A stretch of DNA of 11,450 bases from an uncultured Saprospirales bacterium (GTDB lineage Bacteria > Bacteroidota > Bacteroidia > Chitinophagales > Saprospiraceae). Where the stretch lies: contig CALAZP010000018.1 in the NCBI GenBank assembly GCA_937926355.1, positions 1-11,450 of the forward strand, given 5' to 3'. Within the stretch, counting starts at the first letter, position 1. Every line of letters begins with the position of its first letter. The translations under genes were made by a program, and so were the position numbers. The notes below the pieces were generated by a model, which worked only from the letters and a program-made list of their open reading frames with translations, did no database searches and was not told the origin of the DNA. This document shows, one piece after another, positions 1-6,918 of this stretch.

Positions 1-135
1 ATTCCGGCCATATCTATTCCTTCTGGGGTTCACGAAGAATCGTCATTGCCACTAGGATTTCAACTAATGGGGCCCCGATTTAAAGAAACCCAGTTGTTGA
101 ATTTTTCAGCTTTCCTACAACACAAGTTTCTTTAA
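1..135 (+). CDS. gatA: GatA-like amidase, C-terminal end (partial)
   Basis: This is the C-terminal tail of an amidase-signature protein, open from the left edge in frame 1 and ending at TAA 133-135 (44 residues visible). The tail begins IPAISIPSGVHEES and continues PLGFQLMGPRFKE. This matches the end of GatA, where a PAISIP-x-G block is followed by a 'GLQLIG..F.E..LL' block. GatA is the amidase subunit of the Asp-tRNA(Asn)/Glu-tRNA(Gln) amidotransferase GatCAB, a cytosolic complex that converts mischarged Glu-tRNA(Gln) to Gln-tRNA(Gln). The catalytic Ser-Ser-Lys triad lies outside the window, so a general amidase of the same family cannot be fully excluded. It has no start codon here and is easily missed. 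It converges on tatA with 22 bp between the two stop codons. Confidence 0.8.
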   Translation: MPAISIPSGVHEESSLPLGFQLMGPRFKETQLLNFSAFLQHKFL

Positions 136-138
136 ATC
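77..138. repeat. 13-bp perfect inverted repeat at the gatA/tatA convergence
   Basis: GATTTAAAGAAAC at 77-89 is matched exactly by its reverse complement at 126-138. A further 5-bp pairing lies inside it (GTTGT 93-97 with ACAAC 117-121), so the RNA from either strand could fold into a long interrupted hairpin. It overlaps the last codons and stop of gatA and lies just beyond the end of tatA. The position suits a bidirectional transcription end or an mRNA 3'-end stabiliser. There is no U-tract directly after it on either strand, so it is not a canonical intrinsic terminator. The repeat is seen directly; the role is inferred. Confidence 0.5.
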
Positions 139-157
139 TGAACTAATTAGATTGGTA

Positions 158-382
158 TTAGGCCTCGCTATTTTCTTCTTTGATTTTCTTCTTTTCGGAT
201 TCCTTCATTCCCTCTTTAAGCTCTTCTTCCAAGGAAGACCTAGCTGTATTAAATTCTTTAATTCCCTTGCCGATCCCTTTCATGAGTTCAGGAATTTTTT
301 TGCCACCAAATAAAAGTAAAATAGCGAAGAATATAACGAGCATTTCAGGCCCGAAAAAATTAAATAGAACAATCATATCCAT
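158..382 (-). CDS. tatA: Sec-independent translocase subunit TatA/TatE
   Basis: TatA is the pore-forming or membrane-destabilising subunit of the twin-arginine pathway, which exports folded proteins across the inner membrane together with TatC. The 74-residue protein has the standard plan. A short N-terminus carries the GPEM motif (residues 11-14, acidic E13). One membrane helix spans about 11-26. The hinge FGGKKIPEL (25-33) follows, then an amphipathic helix (about 30-46, GIGKGIKEF) and a highly charged Lys/Glu tail. I chose ATG at 382. A TTG seven codons upstream is in frame, but the extra residues do not resemble the family. A further ATG two codons in is also possible. It follows the oxygenase gene by 52 bp on the same strand and is the last gene of that run. 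No tatC is visible. TatA is preferred to TatB because of the short length. Confidence 0.92.
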   Translation of the reverse strand: MDMIVLFNFFGPEMLVIFFAILLLFGGKKIPELMKGIGKGIKEFNTARSSLEEELKEGMKESEKKKIKEENSEA

Positions 383-434
383 AGTTATAAGGTGTTTTAG
401 CAAATTTAGGGTTTTTGGTAAATAGATTTTAAAG

Positions 435-1382
435 TTATTTAGTTAATCCAATCTCTTTCAATCTTTCCCACAAATAAGTCCCTGCATCAATAGGAGGATA
501 CGCAGTTGGTCTGTTTTCGTCTACACACTGGGGCAGACAGGTTAAATCCATATTACTTTTGGGGTGTAAAAAAAATGGAATGGAAAGTCGAGGCAGGTGC
601 CACTCTGTTTTGGGAGGATTCACTACTCTATGGGTAGTCGATTTCAAATAATTATTGGTAAGCCGTTGTAGCATATCTCCAACATTAATAACGATTTCGT
701 CATTTTCAGGGATAATGGGTAACCATTTCTGATTGGCATCTAAAATTTCTAAGCCTCCTGCAGATGCACCTACTAATAAAGTGATTAAATTGATATCCTC
801 ATGCTGTTCGGCTCGAATAGCAGAGGCTGGTTCTCTAGTTATTGGAGGATAGTGAATAGCTCTCAGAATACTGTTGCCATCCTTAATATGAGACTCAAAA
901 TAATGCTCATCCAACCCCAAAAAAATAGCTATAGCTTTCAAGAGTGCCCCACCTGCCTTTTCAAAACTTTTATACAATTCCATCCCAGTAGATGTAAAAT
1001 TTTCTACCTCCTTAACATGAATATTAGTAGGATATTCCTCTAGATTTCCCCCTTCAACTTCTTGTCCAATTTGGAAAAACTCTTTCAAATCAGCATATTC
1101 AGACTGCTTGGCATGCTCCTTGCCAAAAGAAGTATACCCCCTTTGCCCTGCAAGGGCTTCAATCTCATATTTTCGTTTTGTTTCGTCTGGGAGTGCAAAA
1201 AAAGCCTTGGCAACTTGATAAAATCTATCAATTAACTCCTTGGGTATTCCATGATTGATTACCCCAACAAATCCTATTTCTTTAAAAGCTGTTCCAATAG
1301 CAGTGGCAAATTCCTGCCGACTTACTTGGTCACCTTGGGTAAATTTCTGTAGGTCAACAAGAGGTATAGCTCTTTTGGTCAT
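435..1382 (-). CDS. Isopenicillin N synthase family Fe(II)/2-oxoglutarate-type oxygenase
   Basis: This is a 315-residue cytosolic non-heme iron oxygenase with the DIOX_N plus 2OG-Fe(II) layout. The N-terminal part (about 6-110) contains the family signature IGFVGVINHGIP (36-47) and RGYTSFGKEH (81-90). The jelly-roll core lies at about 170-275. The iron ligands are visible: H194-E-D196 (QHEDINLITLL) and H251 (STTHRVVNPP). R265-L-S267 is the R-x-S pair that binds the 2-oxoglutarate or substrate carboxylate. Length is normal for the family. The substrate cannot be read from sequence. Bacterial members include ethylene-forming-enzyme-like and uncharacterised oxygenases, and there is no sign of a beta-lactam cluster nearby. 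The ATG at 1382 is the natural start. gldB ends 44 bp upstream and tatA begins 52 bp downstream, both on the same strand, so co-transcription is plausible. Confidence 0.9.
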   Translation of the reverse strand: MTKRAIPLVDLQKFTQGDQVSRQEFATAIGTAFKEIGFVGVINHGIPKELIDRFYQVAKAFFALPDETKRKYEIEALAGQRGYTSFGKEHAKQSEYADLKEFFQIGQEVEGGNLEEYPTNIHVKEVENFTSTGMELYKSFEKAGGALLKAIAIFLGLDEHYFESHIKDGNSILRAIHYPPITREPASAIRAEQHEDINLITLLVGASAGGLEILDANQKWLPIIPENDEIVINVGDMLQRLTNNYLKSTTHRVVNPPKTEWHLPRLSIPFFLHPKSNMDLTCLPQCVDENRPTAYPPIDAGTYLWERLKEIGLTK

Positions 1383-1426
1383 CGATAATTTATTTACTTA
1401 ATGCAAGTTAATCAAATATCTATTAT

Positions 1427-2473
1427 TTATTGCCGTTTCGGACGATACCTAGACTCAGATAAGATTACCTGCGCATCTTTTAATTCCAACAAATCTTGTA
1501 TGGTCAATTCCGGGTGCCTTTCCATATAATTTTGGACGATTTTCCAACCAATAAAAGCACCCGTTCTACCAGGTGCTTCTTCTGGCATTCCTGGAGAATT
1601 AGGGCTGTATTCCACATACTTTCTTATTTTTCTCCATTCAGAGTCGTACAGTAAATCTTCTTCCAAAAAGAACGCCCATATATTGAATTCGTTATCGGTT
1701 AACCATTCCCAATTTTGACTACTGACCTCCATAATTATCGTATCGCTTTCTGTAGGTAAAATGCGATCCAAAAGAAATAGCTTCTTTCCTTCTTGAACCA
1801 TCATCTCAAGTAAAGTACGACTAGGACCATTTCCAACCAAGTCATCGATAAGCGCAGACATGGTTTTAGAAACCAAGTAATCTTTAGTAAAATTTCGAGT
1901 TAAATAGTCAGAGAACGAGGGATTATTGGGATTTTTTTCCCGATAGGGATAATCCGCTCCTAAAAAAAAATCTAAACCTACAGCCAGCTGGTTTTGGCCA
2001 TATATAAATGCCGCCACATTATACTCGGATAAGTAGGTAGTTATAGAAGGAATTCTAGCCTCGGGGAAATAATACTGGTAGTATTGTAAGGCCTGCTTAA
2101 AAGAGGCCTCCATTTCCATGAAATCTCCGTATTGCGTCTCAACTGTTTCTTTCAATTTCATCAATTCAGGAAAACTAATAAAGCCTTCCAGATATTTTAT
2201 TTTATCCCCATTAGACAAAAGTTGACCCTCCATTCCAAGAACTTTATCAACAAATAAGGGCAGAAAGACAGGATATTTTTCGTGTAAATCATCCCAATCT
2301 TTTTCATTCAATGGGGGTTCCATAGCAAATAAATCCTCTTCAAATCTCCTAATATCAGCGGAGACCTCGATATGGGAGACATCAGGTATTTCTATTTTGT
2401 TTTCCTTCTCACAGGCCAACAATAGGAGCAATAGTCCAGCTATTAAAACCTTGCCGTTAATAAATTTTACCAT
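1427..2473 (-). CDS. gldB: Gliding motility lipoprotein GldB
   Basis: GldB is a membrane lipoprotein required for gliding motility in Flavobacterium, and its homologues are widespread in Bacteroidota. With the ATG at 2473 the protein has 348 residues. A lysine-bearing N-terminus is followed by the hydrophobic segment IAGLLLLLLA and lipobox LLAC with acylated Cys21, a type II signal peptide. The body resembles GldB in order: an 'RFEEDLF' segment, EKYPVFLP, the YYFPEARIPSITTYLSEYN block, LAVGLDFFLG, a 'LLEMMVQEGKKLFLLDRILP' block, NEFNIWAFF, PGRTGAFIGWKIVQNYM and a C-terminal SRYRPKRQ. I see no HExxH metalloprotease motif. An in-frame ATG 11 codons upstream (2506) would lengthen the n-region with EGGFKGNNDI, which suits a signal peptide less well. 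It is divergent from the beta-barrel gene and is followed by the oxygenase. Confidence 0.85.
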   Translation of the reverse strand: MVKFINGKVLIAGLLLLLLACEKENKIEIPDVSHIEVSADIRRFEEDLFAMEPPLNEKDWDDLHEKYPVFLPLFVDKVLGMEGQLLSNGDKIKYLEGFISFPELMKLKETVETQYGDFMEMEASFKQALQYYQYYFPEARIPSITTYLSEYNVAAFIYGQNQLAVGLDFFLGADYPYREKNPNNPSFSDYLTRNFTKDYLVSKTMSALIDDLVGNGPSRTLLEMMVQEGKKLFLLDRILPTESDTIIMEVSSQNWEWLTDNEFNIWAFFLEEDLLYDSEWRKIRKYVEYSPNSPGMPEEAPGRTGAFIGWKIVQNYMERHPELTIQDLLELKDAQVILSESRYRPKRQ

Positions 2474-2504
2474 TATATCGTTATTTCCTTTAAAACCACC
2501 TTCC

Positions 2505-3254
2505 ATGAAAAAAATTGCAGGTTCTACCTTATTTTTTCTAATTGCATTTTCATTTTTAAGTAAGGCTCAAAATCAATATAGAGATTTAAAAATAGGGGTT
2601 CACTTAAGTCCATCTATTAACTGGATGAATAGCCAAGACAACAAAATTAATAGTGTTAAATCAAAATTAGGCCTTCATACGGGAATGATTGGTGAATGGT
2701 ATTTCAAAGAACATTATGCCCTCACAACCGGAATTGGATTTGCTTTTGGCGTGGGTGGTACCCTTCAACATGAATGGGGTGGAAAATACTGGCGATTAAG
2801 TAACCTTGGTGATGCCTATGCTGAAATGCCTGATGAAGTTAAACTAAGATACCGCATTCAGTACCTTGAGATTCCCTTTGGATTGAAACTTAAAACTACT
2901 CCAATAGGATACCTAAGTTATTTTATAGAGCCTGGATTCATCTTCAATATCAGAACCCAAGCCAAAGGGAAAATAATCGGAGCAGGATTGCCCAATGCCA
3001 CCGAAGTTTTTACTATCAAAGATGAGGTCAATGGAATGGCCTTAGCTTACCGGTTAGGGGCAGGGGGCAATTACCAAATTAACCGACAAATGTCCTTTTT
3101 ATTTGGCCTGTATTTCCAAAAATCTTTTACTGATGTAACCAACAATACAGGAATCGTTTTTGATCCTTCAAGAGGTTATCCCGATCGAGAACCTTTAGAA
3201 AATGCTATCGACAATCAAAATTCTTTGATATTTCGATTAGGTATTATCTTTTAG
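2505..3254 (+). CDS. Outer-membrane beta-barrel protein, PorT/porin-like
   Basis: This is a 249-residue exported protein. The signal peptide is clear: MKK, a hydrophobic stretch (about 8-18), and probable cleavage near SKA|Q at residue 21. The mature part has alternating hydrophobic/polar strands with many Gly and aromatic residues (KIGVHLSPSINW, LTTGIGFAFGVGG, IQYLEIPFGLKLK, GYLSYFIEPGFIFNI, AYRLGAGGNYQI, FLFGLYFQKSF). It ends IFRLGIIF, a typical beta-signal with terminal Phe recognised by the BAM machinery. This is the outer-membrane beta-barrel family (PF13568-type) that includes PorT, a T9SS-associated protein, but also many unrelated small barrels, so porT itself is not asserted. The ATG at 2505 is chosen because the signal peptide begins there; the open frame extends upstream only within antisense gldB. 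Its neighbour gldB is divergent, and it converges on pyrD. Confidence 0.8.
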   Translation: MKKIAGSTLFFLIAFSFLSKAQNQYRDLKIGVHLSPSINWMNSQDNKINSVKSKLGLHTGMIGEWYFKEHYALTTGIGFAFGVGGTLQHEWGGKYWRLSNLGDAYAEMPDEVKLRYRIQYLEIPFGLKLKTTPIGYLSYFIEPGFIFNIRTQAKGKIIGAGLPNATEVFTIKDEVNGMALAYRLGAGGNYQINRQMSFLFGLYFQKSFTDVTNNTGIVFDPSRGYPDREPLENAIDNQNSLIFRLGIIF

Positions 3255-3346
3255 CAAAGTCATATGCTGCTTTTAATGGGATAACTCGACAGTATGTTTA
3301 AAATCAAGACGATGATACAAAAAGCCACTAATACTACTCTCACATC

Positions 3347-3354
3347 GGGGGGGG
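3347..3354. repeat. G8 homopolymer in the intergenic gap
   Basis: Eight consecutive G residues lie in an otherwise AT-rich 218-bp gap (3255-3472) between the convergent beta-barrel and pyrD genes. The rest of this gap holds no convincing gene or strong terminator. Such tracts can slip during replication or sequencing. Confidence 0.6.
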
Positions 3355-3472
3355 TTAACTTGCGTTCCTTATCAATCACTTTCTTAAAATTGTGTTTTAA
3401 TCATTATTCTTTTTCCAGATAATGATGTCCTTTCAAAAAGGATGCCAACAGAATTTTATGAATATGAAAAAA

Positions 3473-4501
3473 TTAGCTATCTAAAATTCCCTTATTAATC
3501 TTTTTTACTAATGAAGGGCCTTCATAAATTAACCCGGTGTAAACTTGTATTAAAGATGCTCCAGCATTTATTTTTTCGAGAGCATCTTCAGCTGAAAAAA
3601 TTCCACCAACCCCAATAATAAAAAGCTGACCTTTTGATTTTTGATTTAAATAACGAATTACCTCCGTTGCCCTTTGGGTAAGTGGCTTTCCACTTAATCC
3701 ACCTTGGCCAATTTCCTTAACAATCAAAGGGGAAGTTGTTAAATCTGATCTGGAGATGGTGGTATTTGTAGCTATTACACCATCTAATTGAGTTTTTTCG
3801 ACAATGTGAAGAATATCATCTAATTGCTCAAAGTTTAAATCCGGAGCAATTTTTAATAAAATGGGTTTACCTCCTAATTCCTTATTTAACGCTTGTAAGT
3901 AGAATAGTAATTGTTCTAAAGGTTCTTTTTCTTGTAACTGCCTTAGTCCTGGAGTATTAGGAGAACTAACATTAATTGCAAAATAATCCACGTAGGGAAA
4001 CAACTGCCTAAAACATTGGCCATAATCATTCAATGCCTCCTCTTGAGGGGTGTCTTTATTTTTTCCAATATTTCCTCCAATTATTAAATTTTTAGGCCTT
4101 TTTTTTAATCGATCTATTAAAGACTCAATGCCCATATTATTAAATCCCATACGATTAATTAAAGCTGCATCTTTAGGTAGTCTAAACAACCTTGGTTTGG
4201 GATTTCCCGCTTGAGAGACTGGGGTAATGGTGCCTATTTCCAAAAAGCCAAAACCCAGTGCACTCATCGTTTTTAGATGCTTTCCATCCTTGTCAAAACC
4301 CGCTGCTAACCCGACTGGATTAGAAAAAGACAAACCCAAAAAAGACCTTTTCAAACGTGGATGTTCTACTCGATAAAACGATTGAATAATCCTATTGAGA
4401 AGGGGTATTTTTAATAGGGCACGGAATATGGATACAGTCAGTTGATGGGCTAGCTCAGGGGGAAATAAAAAAAATAAGGGCTTGATTATTGCTTTATACA
4501 T
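3473..4501 (-). CDS. pyrD: Dihydroorotate dehydrogenase (quinone), class 2
   Basis: PyrD oxidises dihydroorotate to orotate, the fourth step of pyrimidine synthesis, passing electrons through FMN to the quinone pool at the inner membrane. The 342-residue protein has the class 2 N-terminal extension (about 1-45, MYKAIIKPLFFLFPPELAH), which forms the membrane-associated helices and quinone tunnel. The FMN site motif NPVGLAAGFDKDGK is at 61-74 and FLEIGTITP at 86-94. The catalytic block NVSSPNTPGLR (177-187) has Ser180 as the base, corresponding to E. coli Ser175. Lys217 lies in LLKIAP, TNTT at 245-248, GGLSGKPL at 267-274, and the phosphate-binding IGVGGIFSAEDA at 296-307. ATG 4501 is preferred: the in-frame TTG three codons upstream adds nothing family-like, and MYK matches known starts. 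A strong terminator hairpin sits only about 20 bp upstream, so pyrD probably has its own transcription control. Confidence 0.96.
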   Translation of the reverse strand: MYKAIIKPLFFLFPPELAHQLTVSIFRALLKIPLLNRIIQSFYRVEHPRLKRSFLGLSFSNPVGLAAGFDKDGKHLKTMSALGFGFLEIGTITPVSQAGNPKPRLFRLPKDAALINRMGFNNMGIESLIDRLKKRPKNLIIGGNIGKNKDTPQEEALNDYGQCFRQLFPYVDYFAINVSSPNTPGLRQLQEKEPLEQLLFYLQALNKELGGKPILLKIAPDLNFEQLDDILHIVEKTQLDGVIATNTTISRSDLTTSPLIVKEIGQGGLSGKPLTQRATEVIRYLNQKSKGQLFIIGVGGIFSAEDALEKINAGASLIQVYTGLIYEGPSLVKKINKGILDS

Positions 4502-4518
4502 ATTTTCCAAATCGTTGA

Positions 4519-4558
4519 ATAAAAAAAGGTCGGGTGCAAGAGCTTGCTACCCAACCTT
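4519..4558 (-). terminator. Rho-independent terminator after the response regulator
   Basis: Read on the minus strand, AAGGT (4558-4554) pairs with ACCTT (4530-4526), GGGT (4552-4549) with ACCC (4535-4532), and GCAAG with CTTGC (4547-4543 with 4540-4536). The apex is best drawn as four pairs with a four-base loop; the stem also has one mismatch and one bulge. The stem runs directly into seven T residues (4527-4521). This is a textbook intrinsic terminator in the minus direction, 43 bp after the response-regulator stop codon. It should end the kinase/regulator transcript. Because it lies about 20 bp before the pyrD start, it could also act as an attenuator in a pyrD leader. Confidence 0.85.
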
Positions 4559-4601
4559 AATCATAATCCCAAAAACTATTCTTAGTAATTAAACTTCTAA
4601 A

Positions 4602-5318
4602 TTATTCATGTACCAACAACTGAAAACCGTTTCCATGAATATTGACAATTTCAATTGATGAATCTTGTCTAAGGTATTTTCTCAGCTTGGTAATAAAAAC
4701 ATCCATACTTCTAGCTGTAAAATAGTTGTCTTCTCCCCAAATTTCAGTTAAAGCTTCAGACCTTTCTAACACATCATTAATGTGTATTGCAAACATCCTT
4801 AATAACGAGGCTTCTTTTGGAGAGAGTTTAATCTTCTCCTCTTTCCCGTCTTCTTCGACAAATGTAAGTATTCTAAGCGGAAAATTAAAATGATATTTAC
4901 CTATTTCAAACTCCTTTCTGTCGTCCAAAATCCGCTGCCCTTGTTTGCTCCTCTTTAATATTGCTTGAATTCTTAAAAGTAACTCCTCAGAGTTAAAAGG
5001 CTTAGTCATGTAATCGTCCGCTCCAATTTTAAAACCTTCAAGAATATCTTCCTTCATGGTTTTGGCTGTCAAATATATAATGGGTATTTCCTGATTTAAC
5101 GCCCTAACTTTTCGCCCCAATGTAAAGCCATCCATCTTGGGCATCATCACATCAAAAATGGCTAAATCAAACTGCCCTTTTTTAAACATCTCTAGTCCTA
5201 TTTCTCCATTCTCTGCTAATTCCACGATGTAATCATGCATCTCCAGATAAGATTTTAATACATCTCCAAAATTCTTATCATCTTCAACCAACAACAGTTT
5301 TATTCCTTTAATTGTCAT
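4602..5318 (-). CDS. rprY: OmpR/PhoB-family response regulator, RprY-like
   Basis: This is a 238-residue DNA-binding response regulator, the cytoplasmic output of the kinase encoded immediately upstream. The receiver domain (about 6-120) has the acidic pocket E12-D13-D14, the phosphorylation site Asp56 in AIFDVMMPKMDG, Thr84 in IYLTAK and Lys106 in TKPF. The C-terminal winged helix-turn-helix (about 138-236) contains LSPKEASLLRMF, the recognition-helix region SMDVFITKLRKYL and the wing IVNIHGNGFQLLV. The stretch TMKEDILEGFKIGADDYMTKPF resembles Bacteroides RprY closely, so that symbol is given as a family-level assignment. The start codon lies 10 bp after the kinase stop codon, indicating one transcript. 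Target genes cannot be read here; adjacency to sprA makes secretion or envelope genes candidates. No Shine-Dalgarno sequence is visible, as usual in Bacteroidota. Confidence 0.93.
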   Translation of the reverse strand: MTIKGIKLLLVEDDKNFGDVLKSYLEMHDYIVELAENGEIGLEMFKKGQFDLAIFDVMMPKMDGFTLGRKVRALNQEIPIIYLTAKTMKEDILEGFKIGADDYMTKPFNSEELLLRIQAILKRSKQGQRILDDRKEFEIGKYHFNFPLRILTFVEEDGKEEKIKLSPKEASLLRMFAIHINDVLERSEALTEIWGEDNYFTARSMDVFITKLRKYLRQDSSIEIVNIHGNGFQLLVHE

Positions 5319-5328
5319 AAATTAATTT

Positions 5329-6843
5329 TTACTTTTTACCAAAAGGAAGAAAAACGGTAAATGTACTCCCCTTTCCCAAATCACTTTTAACTTCAATTTT
5401 CCCTCCGTGAGCATCGACAATAGCTTTTACGTAACTCAACCCCATTCCAAATCCCTTAATATCATGTAAATTACCAGTGTGCACTCTGTAAAATTTATCA
5501 AAAATATATTTTCTGTCTTCCCTAGCAATCCCTATTCCATTATCGGTAAAAATAACTTCTATGCCTCCCGGAGCGGACTGAGTAGCTACCACTATATTGG
5601 GCTCTGAAGGAGAATATTTATTGGCATTATCCAATAAATTGTGGATTACATTGCCAATATGGGTAGAATCTCCTAACAAAATTGAATTTTGAGCCTTCAA
5701 ATCATACGTTACATTTCCATTTTTTTCTTCCACTTGAAGAGAAAAGTTTTCCACCGCAGCTTTAATGATTTCATGAAGGTCAATTTCTTTTAGGTTTAAT
5801 GAAATCGTATTCCTATCCATTTGAGCCATTTGCAACACCTTTTCCACCTGATTATTCATTCGCCTATTCTCCTGTTTGATAATATTCGCAAATCTAGATA
5901 CCTTATCCGGATTTCCATTAATGGATGGATTGATGATACTATCTGAAGCCAATGAAATAGTCGCTATAGGAGTCTTAAATTCGTGGGTCATATTATTAAT
6001 GAAATCATTCTTCATCTCGGATAATTTCTTTTGCCTAAAAATCACTTGAATAGTATAGGCAAAACAAAAAAGAATTATTCCCGTAAATGCAATAGAACCT
6101 AAGAAATTCAACCATAAAGAACTCCATACATAACTGGTGCGAAGCGGGAAATACACCATTAATAAACCCGGGGAGATAGCGTCGCCGGGAAATAAGTTAA
6201 CGCGGTACTTAGATGCGAACAATTGGCGGGTATTAGGTTTTTCATCTGCTGGCCAAGAAGTAGTGCGAACGGCAACGTCATCATTGGTCACTACAAAATT
6301 ATTATTTGCTCTAGAAAAAATACCATAATTAAAGGTAATGTCAATACCTCTATTGCTCAACTCCTTGGCAATGGTACTTTGAATCGTATTGAAATTAACC
6401 CTTTCCTCAACTGGTAATTGATTCCTGTTGTCTTGCTGAAAGTAATTGAAAAACCTTTCTATCGGATCGTTGGCTTTAGCCGAACAGGCTGGGCAATCAC
6501 ATGGGGTATTGATGTTTTCCATGAACTGTTGAACCAACTGACTTTCTTTTATTAATTCGTTAATCTGTGGTTGGTCAGAAAACACGAAACCCCTGTGCTT
6601 GCTAATTACCTCCCTCCTAAAGTAATTAGTAGCATATCCATTAACCGAAGCATATAATTGCCTATTCATTTCCTCGTATTCCATTCTTCCCGCTACTGCA
6701 GATAAAGCATTGAAAACGTTTTTGTCAAAACGATCCTCATTTTCTTTAATAGCAGTTCGAATCAGGTCCATTTGCAACCATACCAAACCAACAACTGCTG
6801 CAGTCATCAGTCCGATAATACCCCAAATTACTCTTCTGTCCAT
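5329..6843 (-). CDS. rprX: Membrane sensor histidine kinase, RprX-like
   Basis: This 504-residue two-pass inner-membrane kinase probably phosphorylates the regulator encoded directly downstream. Membrane helix 1 is at about 5-24 and helix 2 at about 243-266, enclosing a periplasmic domain of roughly 215 residues without a recognised sensor fold. That domain contains CDCPAC (Cys115, Cys117, Cys120), which could bind metal or respond to redox. The cytoplasmic part has the H box MTHEFKTP with phospho-acceptor His287. The HATPase domain follows: N box HNLLDNANKYS (Asn402), G1 box DNGIG (434-438), F box FDKFYR (449-453) and G2 box GFGMGLS (464-470), ending in GSTFTVFLP. All catalytic motifs are intact. 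No HAMP domain is obvious; helix 2 leads almost directly into the dimerisation helix. It lies 75 bp after sprA on the same strand and 10 bp before the regulator. The RprX name is a family-level call. Confidence 0.9.
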   Translation of the reverse strand: MDRRVIWGIIGLMTAAVVGLVWLQMDLIRTAIKENEDRFDKNVFNALSAVAGRMEYEEMNRQLYASVNGYATNYFRREVISKHRGFVFSDQPQINELIKESQLVQQFMENINTPCDCPACSAKANDPIERFFNYFQQDNRNQLPVEERVNFNTIQSTIAKELSNRGIDITFNYGIFSRANNNFVVTNDDVAVRTTSWPADEKPNTRQLFASKYRVNLFPGDAISPGLLMVYFPLRTSYVWSSLWLNFLGSIAFTGIILFCFAYTIQVIFRQKKLSEMKNDFINNMTHEFKTPIATISLASDSIINPSINGNPDKVSRFANIIKQENRRMNNQVEKVLQMAQMDRNTISLNLKEIDLHEIIKAAVENFSLQVEEKNGNVTYDLKAQNSILLGDSTHIGNVIHNLLDNANKYSPSEPNIVVATQSAPGGIEVIFTDNGIGIAREDRKYIFDKFYRVHTGNLHDIKGFGMGLSYVKAIVDAHGGKIEVKSDLGKGSTFTVFLPFGKK

Positions 6844-6918
6844 CCTTTGATTGTTTACCCTATAAAAAAGGTAGTGAGAATGATAAAAGATTTAATATTA
6901 GGAAAACTTTAACAAATT

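Noticed and set aside
801..1043. Plus-strand open frame of 80 codons inside the oxygenase gene.
   Set aside because: It is antisense to a well-supported enzyme with intact motifs, and its translation has no family character. The same applies to the plus-strand frames inside the kinase and sprA genes.
435..1382. Genuine isopenicillin N synthase of a beta-lactam pathway.
   Set aside because: Only the fold-family motifs match; there is no ACV synthetase or other beta-lactam gene nearby, so the specific name would be an over-call.
3294..3422. A 42-codon plus-strand frame (starts MFKIKTMIQKA) that includes the G8 tract and a Gly-Gly pair, considered as a small peptide or leader-type precursor.
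   Set aside because: It has no recognisable family, leader motif or adjacent modification gene, and frames of this length are expected by chance in a 218-bp gap.
3428..3442. Small hairpin TCCTTT-CAA-AAAGGA in the gap between the convergent beta-barrel and pyrD genes, considered as a terminator.
   Set aside because: It has a six-pair stem, low GC, and no T-tract on either strand; too weak to call.
6844..6918. TACC...GGTA pairing around an A/T run downstream of sprA, considered as a terminator, and a TTTG/TTAAATCTTTT pair considered as a kinase promoter.
   Set aside because: The stem is only four pairs, and the promoter-like words do not fit the Bacteroidota TTTG-N19-TAnnTTTG spacing and sequence.
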